NCBI GenBank assembly: GCA_013151025.1
Contig: JAADJC010000065.1
Location: 18,887-82,886 of the forward strand
Origin: Acidobacteriota bacterium
GTDB lineage: Bacteria; Acidobacteriota; Holophagae; Thermotomaculales; Thermotomaculaceae
Length of the DNA stretch: 64,000 nt
Direction of reading: 5' to 3'
Shown here: positions 34,478 to 42,202 of the stretch, piece after piece
How the letters are laid out: each line of letters opens with the position of its first letter
Numbering within the stretch: the first letter of the stretch is position 1
Made by a program: the position numbers and the translations under genes
Notes under the pieces: generated by a model
What the model was told of the DNA's origin: nothing
What the model saw: only the letters and a program-made list of their open reading frames with translations
Database searches by the model: none

Positions 34478-35311
34478 ATGACGAGCTTACTGGTGGCATT
34501 CACGTTTCTGGGTTGTTTCCTGATGGTTCGGGAAACAGGCCATCACGGAACAAGCCGCAACTTAGATGGATTTCCGGGGGAAATCCCGGAAATGGAAGGG
34601 CTGAAAGAAGTCTTTCCAAACCTGCCTTCGGACCGTCGGGTATGCCGCTACTATTTCGGGAATCAGTCCGGGGCACCGGTTTATTGTGAGAATGAATACG
34701 ATTGTGCGTCCTGTCATATTCATCGGAAAATGATGGCGACAGGCCTGGGGAAGATGGAAAATGTGAAATGCGGACTGAAAATATCCGGAGTTCCGTTCCC
34801 GTTGGACCGGTACTATCACCGGGGCCACGTATGGGCAAGGCCGGAGAGGAATGGTTTTGTGAGAATCGGGCTGGACGGACTGGCATTTCGGATGGCCGGG
34901 GCGGAAAGCGAAATTCACGTGCCAGACATTGGAGAAATGCTGGAGCAGGGAGAATCCGGGCTTTCAGTCACCCGTTTCGATGGCAGAATACTCCCGTTTC
35001 TGGCACCGATGTCGGGGGAAGTGGCAGCAATTAACCCTCACCTGAAAGAAGAGCTGGCGGATCCGGATAAAAGCGGAGAAAGTTGGGCAATGGTTATCAA
35101 ACCCTTTGCGTTGAGCCGGGAATTGCAGAATCTCCTGTTTGGTATGGAGGCGGCAAAGTGGTTTCGCTATGAAATGGATGCACTGGTCAGAATGGCATCC
35201 GGCAAACGTGATGAATATGAGTTCGCGGCGGATGGTGGCGCGTTGAATGTGGAAACCCTCAGTGATTTTCCATGGAACGAATTTGTAACAAACTTTCTGT
35301 TTTCGGCGTAA
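34478..35311 (+). CDS. membrane-anchored GcvH-like protein lacking the lipoyl lysine
   Basis: An N-terminal transmembrane segment (MTSLLVAFTFLGCFLMV) is followed by a cysteine-containing region (Cys56, Cys70 and CASCH at 76-80, formally a CxxCH motif). A domain resembling glycine-cleavage H protein follows from about residue 108 (YYHRGHVWARPERNGFVRIG, then LAPMSGEVAAINPHL and WAMVIKP). In true H proteins a lysine is lipoylated before the SGEV turn. None is present in the aligned stretch, so lipoyl transfer is excluded. The ATG follows CAGGAGG. The family has been seen annotated only as H-like; the function is unknown. Confidence 0.8.
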   Translation: MTSLLVAFTFLGCFLMVRETGHHGTSRNLDGFPGEIPEMEGLKEVFPNLPSDRRVCRYYFGNQSGAPVYCENEYDCASCHIHRKMMATGLGKMENVKCGLKISGVPFPLDRYYHRGHVWARPERNGFVRIGLDGLAFRMAGAESEIHVPDIGEMLEQGESGLSVTRFDGRILPFLAPMSGEVAAINPHLKEELADPDKSGESWAMVIKPFALSRELQNLLFGMEAAKWFRYEMDALVRMASGKRDEYEFAADGGALNVETLSDFPWNEFVTNFLFSA

Positions 35312-35329
35312 GGCTGAAGGGAGGAGAAA

Positions 35330-35533
35330 ATGGTCGTTTTACTGGTAATCTTAACATTCGCGGTTCTGTTCACTGCGGGAATGATTGTGGAACGCAGGGA
35401 AAACCGGGAACGCCAGGCTGCCCGGGAATTGCGGCAGTTGGCACAACAGGCGGTATTTGCCCAGGACGGCGGTGAGCCCATTGGCAAAGAAACCGCAGAC
35501 AACTCAGATGAAGCTGTAAAAGAAGAGAGGTGA
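35330..35533 (+). CDS. small single-pass membrane peptide, FAQDGG family (copy 1)
   Basis: This 67-residue protein has a transmembrane helix at the N-terminus (MVVLLVILTFAVLFTAGMIV), a basic RERR/RE-rich turn and a hydrophilic tail with FAQDGGEPIGKE. Two paralogues occur at 39515 and 39731. The helix also resembles the first 17 residues of the GcvH-like protein 18 bases upstream. The strong GGGAGGAG ribosome-binding site and conserved ending argue that it is translated. It may be a small subunit or assembly peptide of the membrane module; the function is unknown. Confidence 0.8.
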   Translation: MVVLLVILTFAVLFTAGMIVERRENRERQAARELRQLAQQAVFAQDGGEPIGKETADNSDEAVKEER

Positions 35534-35858
35534 GGGAAGGAACGGTGCGTTGCGCCGAAACAGTGCGAGAGAAAGTGCGTGTGCGTGGGAGGGGAGTGGG
35601 AAAGAAGGGATTCACCTCGTACACGTACACTCTCACATTCACTGGCATTGGTCTGCCGCCCACTTCCAACGCCCACTCTCCTTTCTTCGCTCAACCCTGG
35701 TTTTTTCTTAACCTCAGCCTTGCCTTAGTTATCTGGTTATGCAACGGGAAATTGTCCCTTGACTGGAAAGTTTGATATTGTCCCCCGATTTTCAAATTTT
35801 GGGTCGGTTTTTGTTCTTTTCTCTTTCCAGTCGCTTTGAAAATGGTGTGCCGAGGAAT
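35534..35858. other. intergenic gap with inverted copy of an interspersed repeat
   Basis: No gene is supported. GTGCG-rich direct motifs occur near 35540-35590. An inverted copy of the repeat also found at 45788, 53711 and 60731 (reverse strand: AGGTTAAG ... CCAGGGTTGAGCGAAGAA) lies at 35682-35724. The convergent gene ends at 35533 and 35859 flank it. No clear terminator hairpin with a T run was found. Confidence 0.5.
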
Positions 35859-38732
35859 TCAATATGGCCCGGATACAGTGTTCCGTATCTTTTTTGCCTC
35901 ATATAAAAATTTATCTGCTTCAGCGACAAGAGCTTCGGGCTCTGTATTTTCCTTTGGGATAATGCAGGTCCACCCGATACTGACGGTAAGCACTGATGCT
36001 GTTGGGGAATCGGAGTGGGAAATTGACAGGGCTTCAACGGAGTTTCTGACAGATTCCGCAAGTTCGGCGGCTGAGTGGCGCTTGGTTTCAGGTAGAAGGA
36101 GGATGAATTCTTCACCACCATATCGGGCTGCAAGATCGAAAGCACGACGGGCATGGTCTGATAGGACTCGGGAAACAGCCCGCAGGCACTCATCACCGGC
36201 AAGGTGACCGTAACAGTCATTGAATTTCTTAAAATGATCAATGTCAATAAACAGCAGGGCAAGACAGTGTTGATTTCGAAAGCAGCGGCGACATTCTGAG
36301 GTAAGTGCCTCATTGAATTTTCGCCTGTTTATAAGCCCTGTTAATGCGTCATGAATTGCCAGCTCTTCAAGTTGTTTGTTTACAGTTGCCAGTTCGCTAT
36401 TTGCTGCCTCCACTTCTTTTGTTCGTTGTGCGACAATCTGCCTTAGCTCGCGTTCCTTTGCCCGTAAACGTGCCGTACGGTACCTGACAATGCTCCAACC
36501 AAGCAGGACAAGACATACCAGAACAAGGATGAAGAAGTAGATTGTCTGGTGAAAGGCTGGTGTAACTTCCAGGATGATTTGTGCAGGGGGCGTGGCCCAC
36601 GGGCCGGCGCCGTGCCGGGCAGTCAAGGTGAATTGAAAGCGGCCAGGTGGCAGGGATGTAAAAAAAGCCTCCTGCGCCTTACCTGCCTTAACCCAGGTGG
36701 AATCAAAACCGATCAACCGGTAACGAAAGGACAGTTTTTCCGCTGAGACCAATGAAATGGCTCCATAACGGATCTGAACTCGTCTGCTCCCGCTTGGAAT
36801 GTTGAACACGGGGATTTTTTCACCGGATTCAGGTTTGGCTTGCCGGCCATCAATCAGTACTTCCTCTATGCTTACAGGCGGGGGTAATTCGATTGCTTTT
36901 ACTCGGACCGGGTCTATTATGGCTACTCCGTTGGTTGTAGCAAAACAGAAATTACCGTTACTCAAGATGGTACCTCCCGGATGGCCACTGTTGCACTCAG
37001 TGGAAGGCATTCCGTCAATTCGGCCAACAACCAAAATTTCCAGGTGGGATTTTTCCCGGCGATGAATTTCATTCAACATTTTTCGGCTGATTCGCATAAT
37101 ACCGAGATCGCTGCTTATCCAGAATTGGTCATGGAGATCAGGTAATATCCAGTACAACATCTCATTTGGTAGCCCCTGTGTGCTGTTAATCAATTCAAGG
37201 TGCCCCTTTTCAAAGCGGCCAAGTCCGGCGTCTGTGGCAAGCCATATAACATGGTCATTGTCCTGATAAATACAGTGAACACGAGATTTCGAGAGCCTTT
37301 CAGTACCGGGAACAGAAACGAGTTTCCCGTTGATAATCCATGCAAGGCCTGCAGTTGTCCCCACCCAAATTCGCCCATGTATGTCCTGTTTCAGGCTTCG
37401 AATGACAGTTGGTTGTGTGTTGCTAATTCGTTGCCGCCACTGAATTTGTCCGTTCGGAGACATACAGGCCAATCCGTTACCGGTACCAATCCAGAGACGT
37501 CCCAGATGGTCCTGAAGCATGCAGTAGATGATGTTTCTTCCAGTGGGTTTTGACCAGCGATACCAGCTTACTTTTCGGTCGTGGATGTGAGCGAGGCCGT
37601 TCCCACTTGTTCCAATCCAGAGATCGCCTGTCCGGTCCGTCAGGAAGGCTCGAATTTCAACGCCTATCAATCCCGGGTCACTGAAAGGTGGTGGGAAGGG
37701 AATGCCGCTTTCCAGGCGAACAACACCGCCCCCACTGGTTCCGACCCACAAATTGTCTTTCTGATCTTCATACACGGACCAGATGAATGGTACCGGAAGC
37801 CCTTCTCTTACGGTCCAGGAAGTGACAGCACCATCTCGAAGCCGGGAAAGGCCTCCTGCAGTAACGAACCAGAGAGATCCTGCTCGATCTTCGAATATCT
37901 GACGGACAAGGTCATCTGACAGGCCGTCGGCGGTTGAAAATCGGGCCAAAATCCCGTCATGAAAACGAAAAGAACCATTCCCTCTGGTGCCAATCCATAT
38001 ATTGTGGTCTTTGTCTTCGAGCAGGCAACGAATCCACAGTCCTTTCAGTTTTTTCAGAACGGCCAAATTCAGTTTGCGTCCATTCATGACAACCCGGATG
38101 CCAAGGGAAGTACCAATCCAAAGCCGGCCTTTGGAATCTTCCAGTATGGCATTAACAATGTCACCCTGCTTGAAATAGTGACTTGCCGGTCTTGTATCTC
38201 CGAGAGTCTTCATCTGAAGCAGCCCGCGCATAGTGCCGGCCCATACCCGTGCGCCCCGGCCATGGGCAATGGTGAGTGCAGAGGCAGTATTTGTTTCAAT
38301 TGTATGCAGTGGAACTACTTTCCTTGTGGCCAATTCAAACTTTAAAACACCCTGTTCGGTCGCAAGGGCAAGGGTGTGAGGCCCAATCTTTGCCAGTCCC
38401 AAAGCGCCACCGGCTGGAAGGCCATCTTCTGCTCCCCATCTGAGGAAAACATCGTTTTTAAGGTAAAACAGATTGTTGCGTGTTGTATACCAGATGCCAT
38501 TTTCCGAGTCAGCCAGAAGCCCCGTAACGTAATGGTCTCCCGGTGTGGCATTTGTTGGAAGGGGAATCTTTCGAAAGTGAGTGCCGTCAAATCGAATGAG
38601 GCCTGAAGGGGCACCAATCCAGATTGCTCCATCAGTGGTCTGGGCGATTGCTGTCAGGGTTTCCTGGGGAAGTCCGTCTTTGGCCTGCCATGTCGTCAAT
38701 GTATACTGCGTGACTTTTTTATGGGGGTTCAA
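35859..38732 (-). CDS. beta-propeller (Reg_prop/Y_Y_Y) diguanylate cyclase
   Basis: Many 'two-component regulator propeller' repeats (ILEDSKGRLWIGTSLGIRV, LLEDKDHNIWIGTRGNG, IFEDRAGSLWFVTAGGL) fill residues 1 to about 600. A Y_Y_Y domain, a transmembrane helix (IYFFILVLVCLVLLGWSIV), a coiled coil and a GGDEF domain with intact GGEEF (872-876) follow. The periplasmic propeller should sense a ligand and drive c-di-GMP synthesis. The given start is a TTG at 38732 with no signal peptide. The same frame continues upstream as an excellent signal peptide to 38825, where only ATA is available after AGGAG. Confidence 0.88.
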   Translation of the reverse strand: MNPHKKVTQYTLTTWQAKDGLPQETLTAIAQTTDGAIWIGAPSGLIRFDGTHFRKIPLPTNATPGDHYVTGLLADSENGIWYTTRNNLFYLKNDVFLRWGAEDGLPAGGALGLAKIGPHTLALATEQGVLKFELATRKVVPLHTIETNTASALTIAHGRGARVWAGTMRGLLQMKTLGDTRPASHYFKQGDIVNAILEDSKGRLWIGTSLGIRVVMNGRKLNLAVLKKLKGLWIRCLLEDKDHNIWIGTRGNGSFRFHDGILARFSTADGLSDDLVRQIFEDRAGSLWFVTAGGLSRLRDGAVTSWTVREGLPVPFIWSVYEDQKDNLWVGTSGGGVVRLESGIPFPPPFSDPGLIGVEIRAFLTDRTGDLWIGTSGNGLAHIHDRKVSWYRWSKPTGRNIIYCMLQDHLGRLWIGTGNGLACMSPNGQIQWRQRISNTQPTVIRSLKQDIHGRIWVGTTAGLAWIINGKLVSVPGTERLSKSRVHCIYQDNDHVIWLATDAGLGRFEKGHLELINSTQGLPNEMLYWILPDLHDQFWISSDLGIMRISRKMLNEIHRREKSHLEILVVGRIDGMPSTECNSGHPGGTILSNGNFCFATTNGVAIIDPVRVKAIELPPPVSIEEVLIDGRQAKPESGEKIPVFNIPSGSRRVQIRYGAISLVSAEKLSFRYRLIGFDSTWVKAGKAQEAFFTSLPPGRFQFTLTARHGAGPWATPPAQIILEVTPAFHQTIYFFILVLVCLVLLGWSIVRYRTARLRAKERELRQIVAQRTKEVEAANSELATVNKQLEELAIHDALTGLINRRKFNEALTSECRRCFRNQHCLALLFIDIDHFKKFNDCYGHLAGDECLRAVSRVLSDHARRAFDLAARYGGEEFILLLPETKRHSAAELAESVRNSVEALSISHSDSPTASVLTVSIGWTCIIPKENTEPEALVAEADKFLYEAKKIRNTVSGPY

Positions 38733-39425
38733 CCCCAGGGCGGGCTGGTACGCTATGGCAAGAATAAAGAGGATAGCTGATAATAGATGAATTCTATGCC
38801 CTGAATAGATGTTTAATAACTGTATATTGTTCTCCTGTTTCCGTTCTTATCCTTGGCCGATAAAATTTCAAAGTCTTTTCCGCTTTTCATGTTAAATGCA
38901 CTCTTTACAGTATACCATTGTTGTCTGAGTTTTGGCGTTTTTTTATGAGTGAATATACCTTGCTGCCGGTGACTGACAAAAAAAGAACGGGAATGGCCTA
39001 ATTTTCCCCGCTGCGGTAGTTGGCAAGTGGACAGGTTGTAAAAAACAGGGAATCAGCCATCGGTAATGCTTTGATTTATCTCCACCGGCATACGTACATT
39101 CACTTGCACTTCCGCGGCGCGAAGCGCCGTCTGTTCGCGCTGTTTTGAGTGCAATTTTTTATTGTCCGGCATTAAAATATGATAGTATATCTGAATAAGC
39201 GGGTGTGTTTCCGCCGGCTTTTATTCCCCCGTGAACAATCAAAAGCTTGTGTGTTGAAAAAAACCACAGTTGTGGATATATGCCACGCCTTCTGTAACGC
39301 ATAGAAAGAAAAAGGAGAAATAATCCAAAGTAATTGGTGCTGTTGAAAAATGCAACAAGTAAGCCCTGTGCTGAAATTTTGTCAATATTCACGTAACAAC
39401 AAGAAAATAAAAGCAAATGGGATTT
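38733..39425. other. non-coding gap between divergent genes, with possible enhancer sites
   Basis: Apart from the probable signal-peptide codons of the cyclase (38733-38825) no gene is supported. A GC-rich hairpin, GCGGCGC-GAA-GCGCCGT, lies near 39114. The palindrome CCACAGTTGTGG is at 39264-39275, and TGTTGAAAAATGCAACA (arms TGTTG/CAACA) is near 39343. The last two lie upstream of the sigma-54 promoter at 39426 and are candidate activator sites. Confidence 0.45.
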
Positions 39426-39441
39426 TGGCACGGCAATTGCA
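39426..39441 (+). promoter_or_regulatory. sigma-54 promoter of the FAQDGG/ferredoxin operon
   Basis: TGGCAC-GGCAA-TTGCA is a perfect match to the -24/-12 consensus, with the correct GG to GC spacing, 74 bases before the ATG at 39515. Confidence 0.85.
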
Positions 39442-39514
39442 CAGTGATTAGGTGTCGGGTGAAAACCCGGGGTCATTGAAATAACAAACGGCGAAAGCCG
39501 ATAGGAGGCCTGAG

Positions 39515-39718
39515 ATGGTTGCTTTGTTAGTGCTTTTTACAATTGTTGGATGTCTGGTAGTGGATTCGATTGTTCTGTCTGTGCGGGAACGGAGAGCGGT
39601 TATGGCTGGTGAGCGGAAGCTGACCGGTGCGGAAAGTATGGTGTTTGCCCAGGATGGCGGCAAGCCGGTTGAAAAAGAAACCGAAACTGAGGCCGATAGG
39701 GTCGAGAAAGAGTCATAG
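39515..39718 (+). CDS. small single-pass membrane peptide, FAQDGG family (copy 2)
   Basis: Of 67 residues, the first 20 (MVALLVLFTIVGCLVVDSIV) form a membrane helix. It is followed by the basic SVRERRAV and a tail with VFAQDGGKPVEKE. The pattern is shared with copies 1 and 3. The AGGAGG site and the perfect sigma-54 promoter upstream make expression very likely. It precedes copy 3 by 12 bases. It shows no cysteine or charged pattern that would reveal chemistry. Confidence 0.8.
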   Translation: MVALLVLFTIVGCLVVDSIVLSVRERRAVMAGERKLTGAESMVFAQDGGKPVEKETETEADRVEKES

Positions 39719-39730
39719 GGGAGGACGAAG

Positions 39731-39961
39731 ATGGTTGCCTTACTGGTTGTTTTTACGATCCTTGCGTGCCTACTGGCAGACGCGATTCTCCTTTCAGTGC
39801 GGGAGCATAGAGCGGTAAGAGCAAGTCAGGTGTCTACAGTTCCGGCCCATGGCTTGGTGTTTGCCCAGGACGGCGGTGAGCCGGTGGAGAAAGATGAGAA
39901 GGTGATCGGCGAAGTGCCCTGGAAAGATATGGATGCAAAGAATGAGAGCCGTGAAAGGTGA
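39731..39961 (+). CDS. small single-pass membrane peptide, FAQDGG family (copy 3)
   Basis: At 76 residues it begins MVALLVVFTILACLLADAIL, with SVREHRAV after the helix, then VFAQDGGEPVEKDEKV and an acidic C-terminal extension absent in the other copies. It is a tandem duplicate of copy 2, in the same transcript. A hairpin beginning 55 bases downstream may lower transcription into the ferredoxin gene, so the peptides could be made in excess over the ferredoxin/NrfD subunits. Confidence 0.8.
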   Translation: MVALLVVFTILACLLADAILLSVREHRAVRASQVSTVPAHGLVFAQDGGEPVEKDEKVIGEVPWKDMDAKNESRER

Positions 39962-40015
39962 CAGGCAAAGCTGAATGAAAAAGAACGTCAAAGCGTTCAC
40001 GAAGAACATAAAAAA

Positions 40016-40047
40016 CCGGTGCCTATGGGAAAACCATTGGACACCGG
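40016..40047 (+). terminator. imperfect hairpin after the peptide genes (attenuator or partial terminator)
   Basis: CCGGTGCC at 40016 pairs with GG-A-CACCGG ending at 40047, extended by TATGG/CCATT with one bulge and one mismatch. The following bases are only moderately T-rich (CTTTGTCTTT). Read-through into the ferredoxin gene is plausible. Confidence 0.5.
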
Positions 40048-40149
40048 CTTTGTCTTTGCTTATAGTTTACTTAGTGCGAACCGGGGAATAAGAACACGTA
40101 TCAACGGTAACTGTTTCATCTTTACGTTTCCGGAGGGGGAAAATAGCTG

Positions 40150-40167
40150 CAGCCACGTTTGTGGCTG
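40150..40167 (+). other. perfect short hairpin in the ferredoxin leader
   Basis: CAGCCAC-GTTT-GTGGCTG forms a seven-base stem with a four-base loop, followed by ATTTTG. It lies 46 bases before the ferredoxin start codon and may terminate, attenuate or protect the downstream mRNA. Confidence 0.5.
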
Positions 40168-40212
40168 ATTTTGCAATGAAGATGAATCAATATAAGAAAA
40201 AAGGAGTGTCCA

Positions 40213-41004
40213 ATGCCCAAAGCCATGCTGGTGGACATTACGGAATGCGTGGGGTGCGGGGTCTGTTCGGAGGCCTGCAAGAAGGAGCAAAAGCTTCCCG
40301 GGCCTGTTGGGAAAAAAAAGGATTATGCTAATTATACCGTCCTTCGTGAGGAAGGCGATGATGTGTATGTACGGGAATTGTGCATGCACTGCACAGATCC
40401 GACCTGCGCGTCTGTCTGTCCGGTAAGCGCGCTGCACAAAACACCGGAAGGCCCGGTGGTGTATGATTTTGACCTCTGTATCGGTTGTCGTTACTGTATG
40501 ATGGCGTGCCCTTTTGGTGTGCCCAAGTACGAGTGGCAGAAACCGATTCCTAAAATTAAAAAGTGCATCATGTGTTACGATACCCGGATCAAAAAAGGGT
40601 TGCCGACAGCCTGTAGCCAGGCCTGCCAGGAAGAGGGTGGTGGCGCGACTTACTTTGGGGAACGAAGTGAGTTGCTGGCGGAAGCCCATCGCCGCATCAA
40701 AGAAAATCCGGATACCTACGCTCCACATGTGTATGGAGAACACGAGGTCGGTGGCACCAATGTGATGTTTCTCGCGCCGAAGGATCGTCCCTTTGAGTCT
40801 CTTCATTTCAATACAAAACTGCCGGAAGAGGCACTGCCTGAATTGACCTGGCAGGTGTTGAATAAAATTCCGGTCATTGTTCCGGTCTGGGCGACTTTCC
40901 TGACCGGCATGTGGTGGCTGAACAACCGGAAGACGGAAGTGGAAGAAAATGAAGGATCCAAGAAAATTCGTGATGAAAAGCATGGGGAGGGTGAAAATGA
41001 CTAA
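40213..41004 (+). CDS. HybA-like four-cluster ferredoxin with C-terminal membrane anchor
   Basis: Four [4Fe-4S] cysteine sets are visible: CVGCGVCSEAC, CMHCTDPTCASVCP, CIGCRYCMMACPFGVP and KCIMCYDTRIKKGLPTACSQ. They match the HybA/DmsB/PsrB electron-transfer family. A hydrophobic segment, IPVIVPVWATFLTGMWWL, near residue 220 anchors it. There is no Tat or Sec signal at the N-terminus (MPKAMLVDITEC), so the clusters most likely face the cytoplasm. The ATG follows AAGGAG. It is translationally coupled to the NrfD-like gene (eight-base overlap). No hydrogenase or molybdoenzyme subunit is adjacent. Confidence 0.9.
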   Translation: MPKAMLVDITECVGCGVCSEACKKEQKLPGPVGKKKDYANYTVLREEGDDVYVRELCMHCTDPTCASVCPVSALHKTPEGPVVYDFDLCIGCRYCMMACPFGVPKYEWQKPIPKIKKCIMCYDTRIKKGLPTACSQACQEEGGGATYFGERSELLAEAHRRIKENPDTYAPHVYGEHEVGGTNVMFLAPKDRPFESLHFNTKLPEEALPELTWQVLNKIPVIVPVWATFLTGMWWLNNRKTEVEENEGSKKIRDEKHGEGEND

Positions 41005-42151
41005 GCCAAAATTTAAGTTTACATTCTGGCGGGTTGTAGCAGCCCTGATCCTGATTGCCGGCGCGGTGGCGACTTTTCAGCGTTTTGTGTATGGTCTGGG
41101 ATATGCCACTCATTTATCCGATGATTTTCCCTGGGGCCTTTGGATCGGGTTTGATGTTATTTCCGGTGTGGGCCTGGCGGCCGGTGGCTTTACCATTACC
41201 GCCATTGTCTATATTTTTAATCTAAAAAAATATCACTGTATTGTGAAAGCAACCGTACTGACGGCTTTTATGGGTTATGTACTGGTGGGAACCGCTCTCT
41301 TGTGGGACCTTGGTAAATACTATGATATCTGGCATGCCCTGGTATTTGGAAACCACCATTCCGCCATGTTTGAATTGGCGGTCTGCGTGGCAAGTTACAT
41401 CGGGGTACTGGCTTTGGAGTTCTCATCCATTGCGCTGGGTAAATTCAAGTGGTTGCGGAAACCTGTTAAGTTCCTCAAGAAGAGTTATATCTTATTGGTT
41501 ATCCTTGGCGTGTTGATTTCCACCCTGCATCAGTCGTCACTGGGAACTCTGTATGTCATCGTTCCTGAAAAATTGCATCCCTTGTGGTACAGCCGACTTC
41601 TGCCTATTTACTTCTTTTTCACTTCGATAGGCGTCGGGCTGGGTATGACCGTGGTGGAATCCTATTTGAGCTGGCGGGGAATGGGCCATGAAGCTCCCCT
41701 CCCGGTACTGGCGAACCTGGTCCGGGGAATGGTTGTGATTCAATTGACATTCTTTGTCGCCATGTTTGAGGGGTTGATTGTCAGCCATAAACTGGGTTAT
41801 CTCGTGGACGGTTCATTTGAGTCCGGGATGTGGTGGCTGGAAATGGCGTTGTGGGTGTTTATTCCCACAATTATTGCGTTCCGGAAAAAGTGGATGATGA
41901 CCCGTTTTGGCGTGTTTGCCGCAGGATTTTCAGGCGTATTGGGTTTTTTGATGAATCGGCTTAACGTGTCCATGACGGCATTTCAATGGTCCGCAAAGGT
42001 CAAGTATGTGCCGTCCTGGCAGGAAATGGCTGTGTCCGCTTCCTTTGTAGTGGTTTCGTTTATCATATTTGCGTACGCAGTCAAATATTTTAACCTCTTT
42101 CATGAAGAAGATGAGGAGTCTATAGAAGAATCCGCTGTAAAGGCGGTCTAA
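40997..42151 (+). CDS. NrfD/HybB-like quinone-interacting membrane subunit
   Basis: This 384-residue polytopic protein has about nine to ten membrane helices. The family marks are FVYGLGYATHLSDDFPWGLW, GFDVISGVGLAAGGF, LSTLHQSSLGTLYVI-like phrasing (here STLHQSSLGTLYVIV) and NRLNVSMTAFQW near the end. NrfD proteins exchange electrons with the quinone pool through a partner iron-sulfur protein, here the gene just upstream. The start at 40997, after GGGGAGGG, is preferred over an in-frame ATG at 40949. It is followed by a strong terminator. Confidence 0.92.
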   Translation: MTKPKFKFTFWRVVAALILIAGAVATFQRFVYGLGYATHLSDDFPWGLWIGFDVISGVGLAAGGFTITAIVYIFNLKKYHCIVKATVLTAFMGYVLVGTALLWDLGKYYDIWHALVFGNHHSAMFELAVCVASYIGVLALEFSSIALGKFKWLRKPVKFLKKSYILLVILGVLISTLHQSSLGTLYVIVPEKLHPLWYSRLLPIYFFFTSIGVGLGMTVVESYLSWRGMGHEAPLPVLANLVRGMVVIQLTFFVAMFEGLIVSHKLGYLVDGSFESGMWWLEMALWVFIPTIIAFRKKWMMTRFGVFAAGFSGVLGFLMNRLNVSMTAFQWSAKVKYVPSWQEMAVSASFVVVSFIIFAYAVKYFNLFHEEDEESIEESAVKAV

Positions 42152-42159
42152 ATTTAAGT

Positions 42160-42190
42160 GGGATGCCCCGCAACAGGGGCGTCCCTTTTT
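42160..42190 (+). terminator. Rho-independent terminator after the NrfD-like gene
   Basis: GGGATGCCCC and GGGGCGTCCC form a ten-base stem (one G-T pair) with a six-base loop, then five T residues. It ends 12 bases before the kinase start codon, so the kinase needs read-through or its own promoter. Confidence 0.8.
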
Positions 42191-42202
42191 AAAGGGGTTT
42201 AC

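Noticed and set aside
34478..35311. Functional glycine cleavage H protein
   Set aside because: The lipoylated lysine is missing, the protein is membrane-anchored, and no gcvP or gcvT is nearby.
40161..40176. Third sigma-54 promoter (TGGCTGATTTTGCA) before the ferredoxin gene
   Set aside because: The GG to GC spacing is eight bases instead of ten, which abolishes sigma-54 recognition.
40213..42151. [NiFe]-hydrogenase (Hyb) operon
   Set aside because: Only HybA-like and HybB-like proteins are present. No large or small hydrogenase subunit and no hyp genes occur here.
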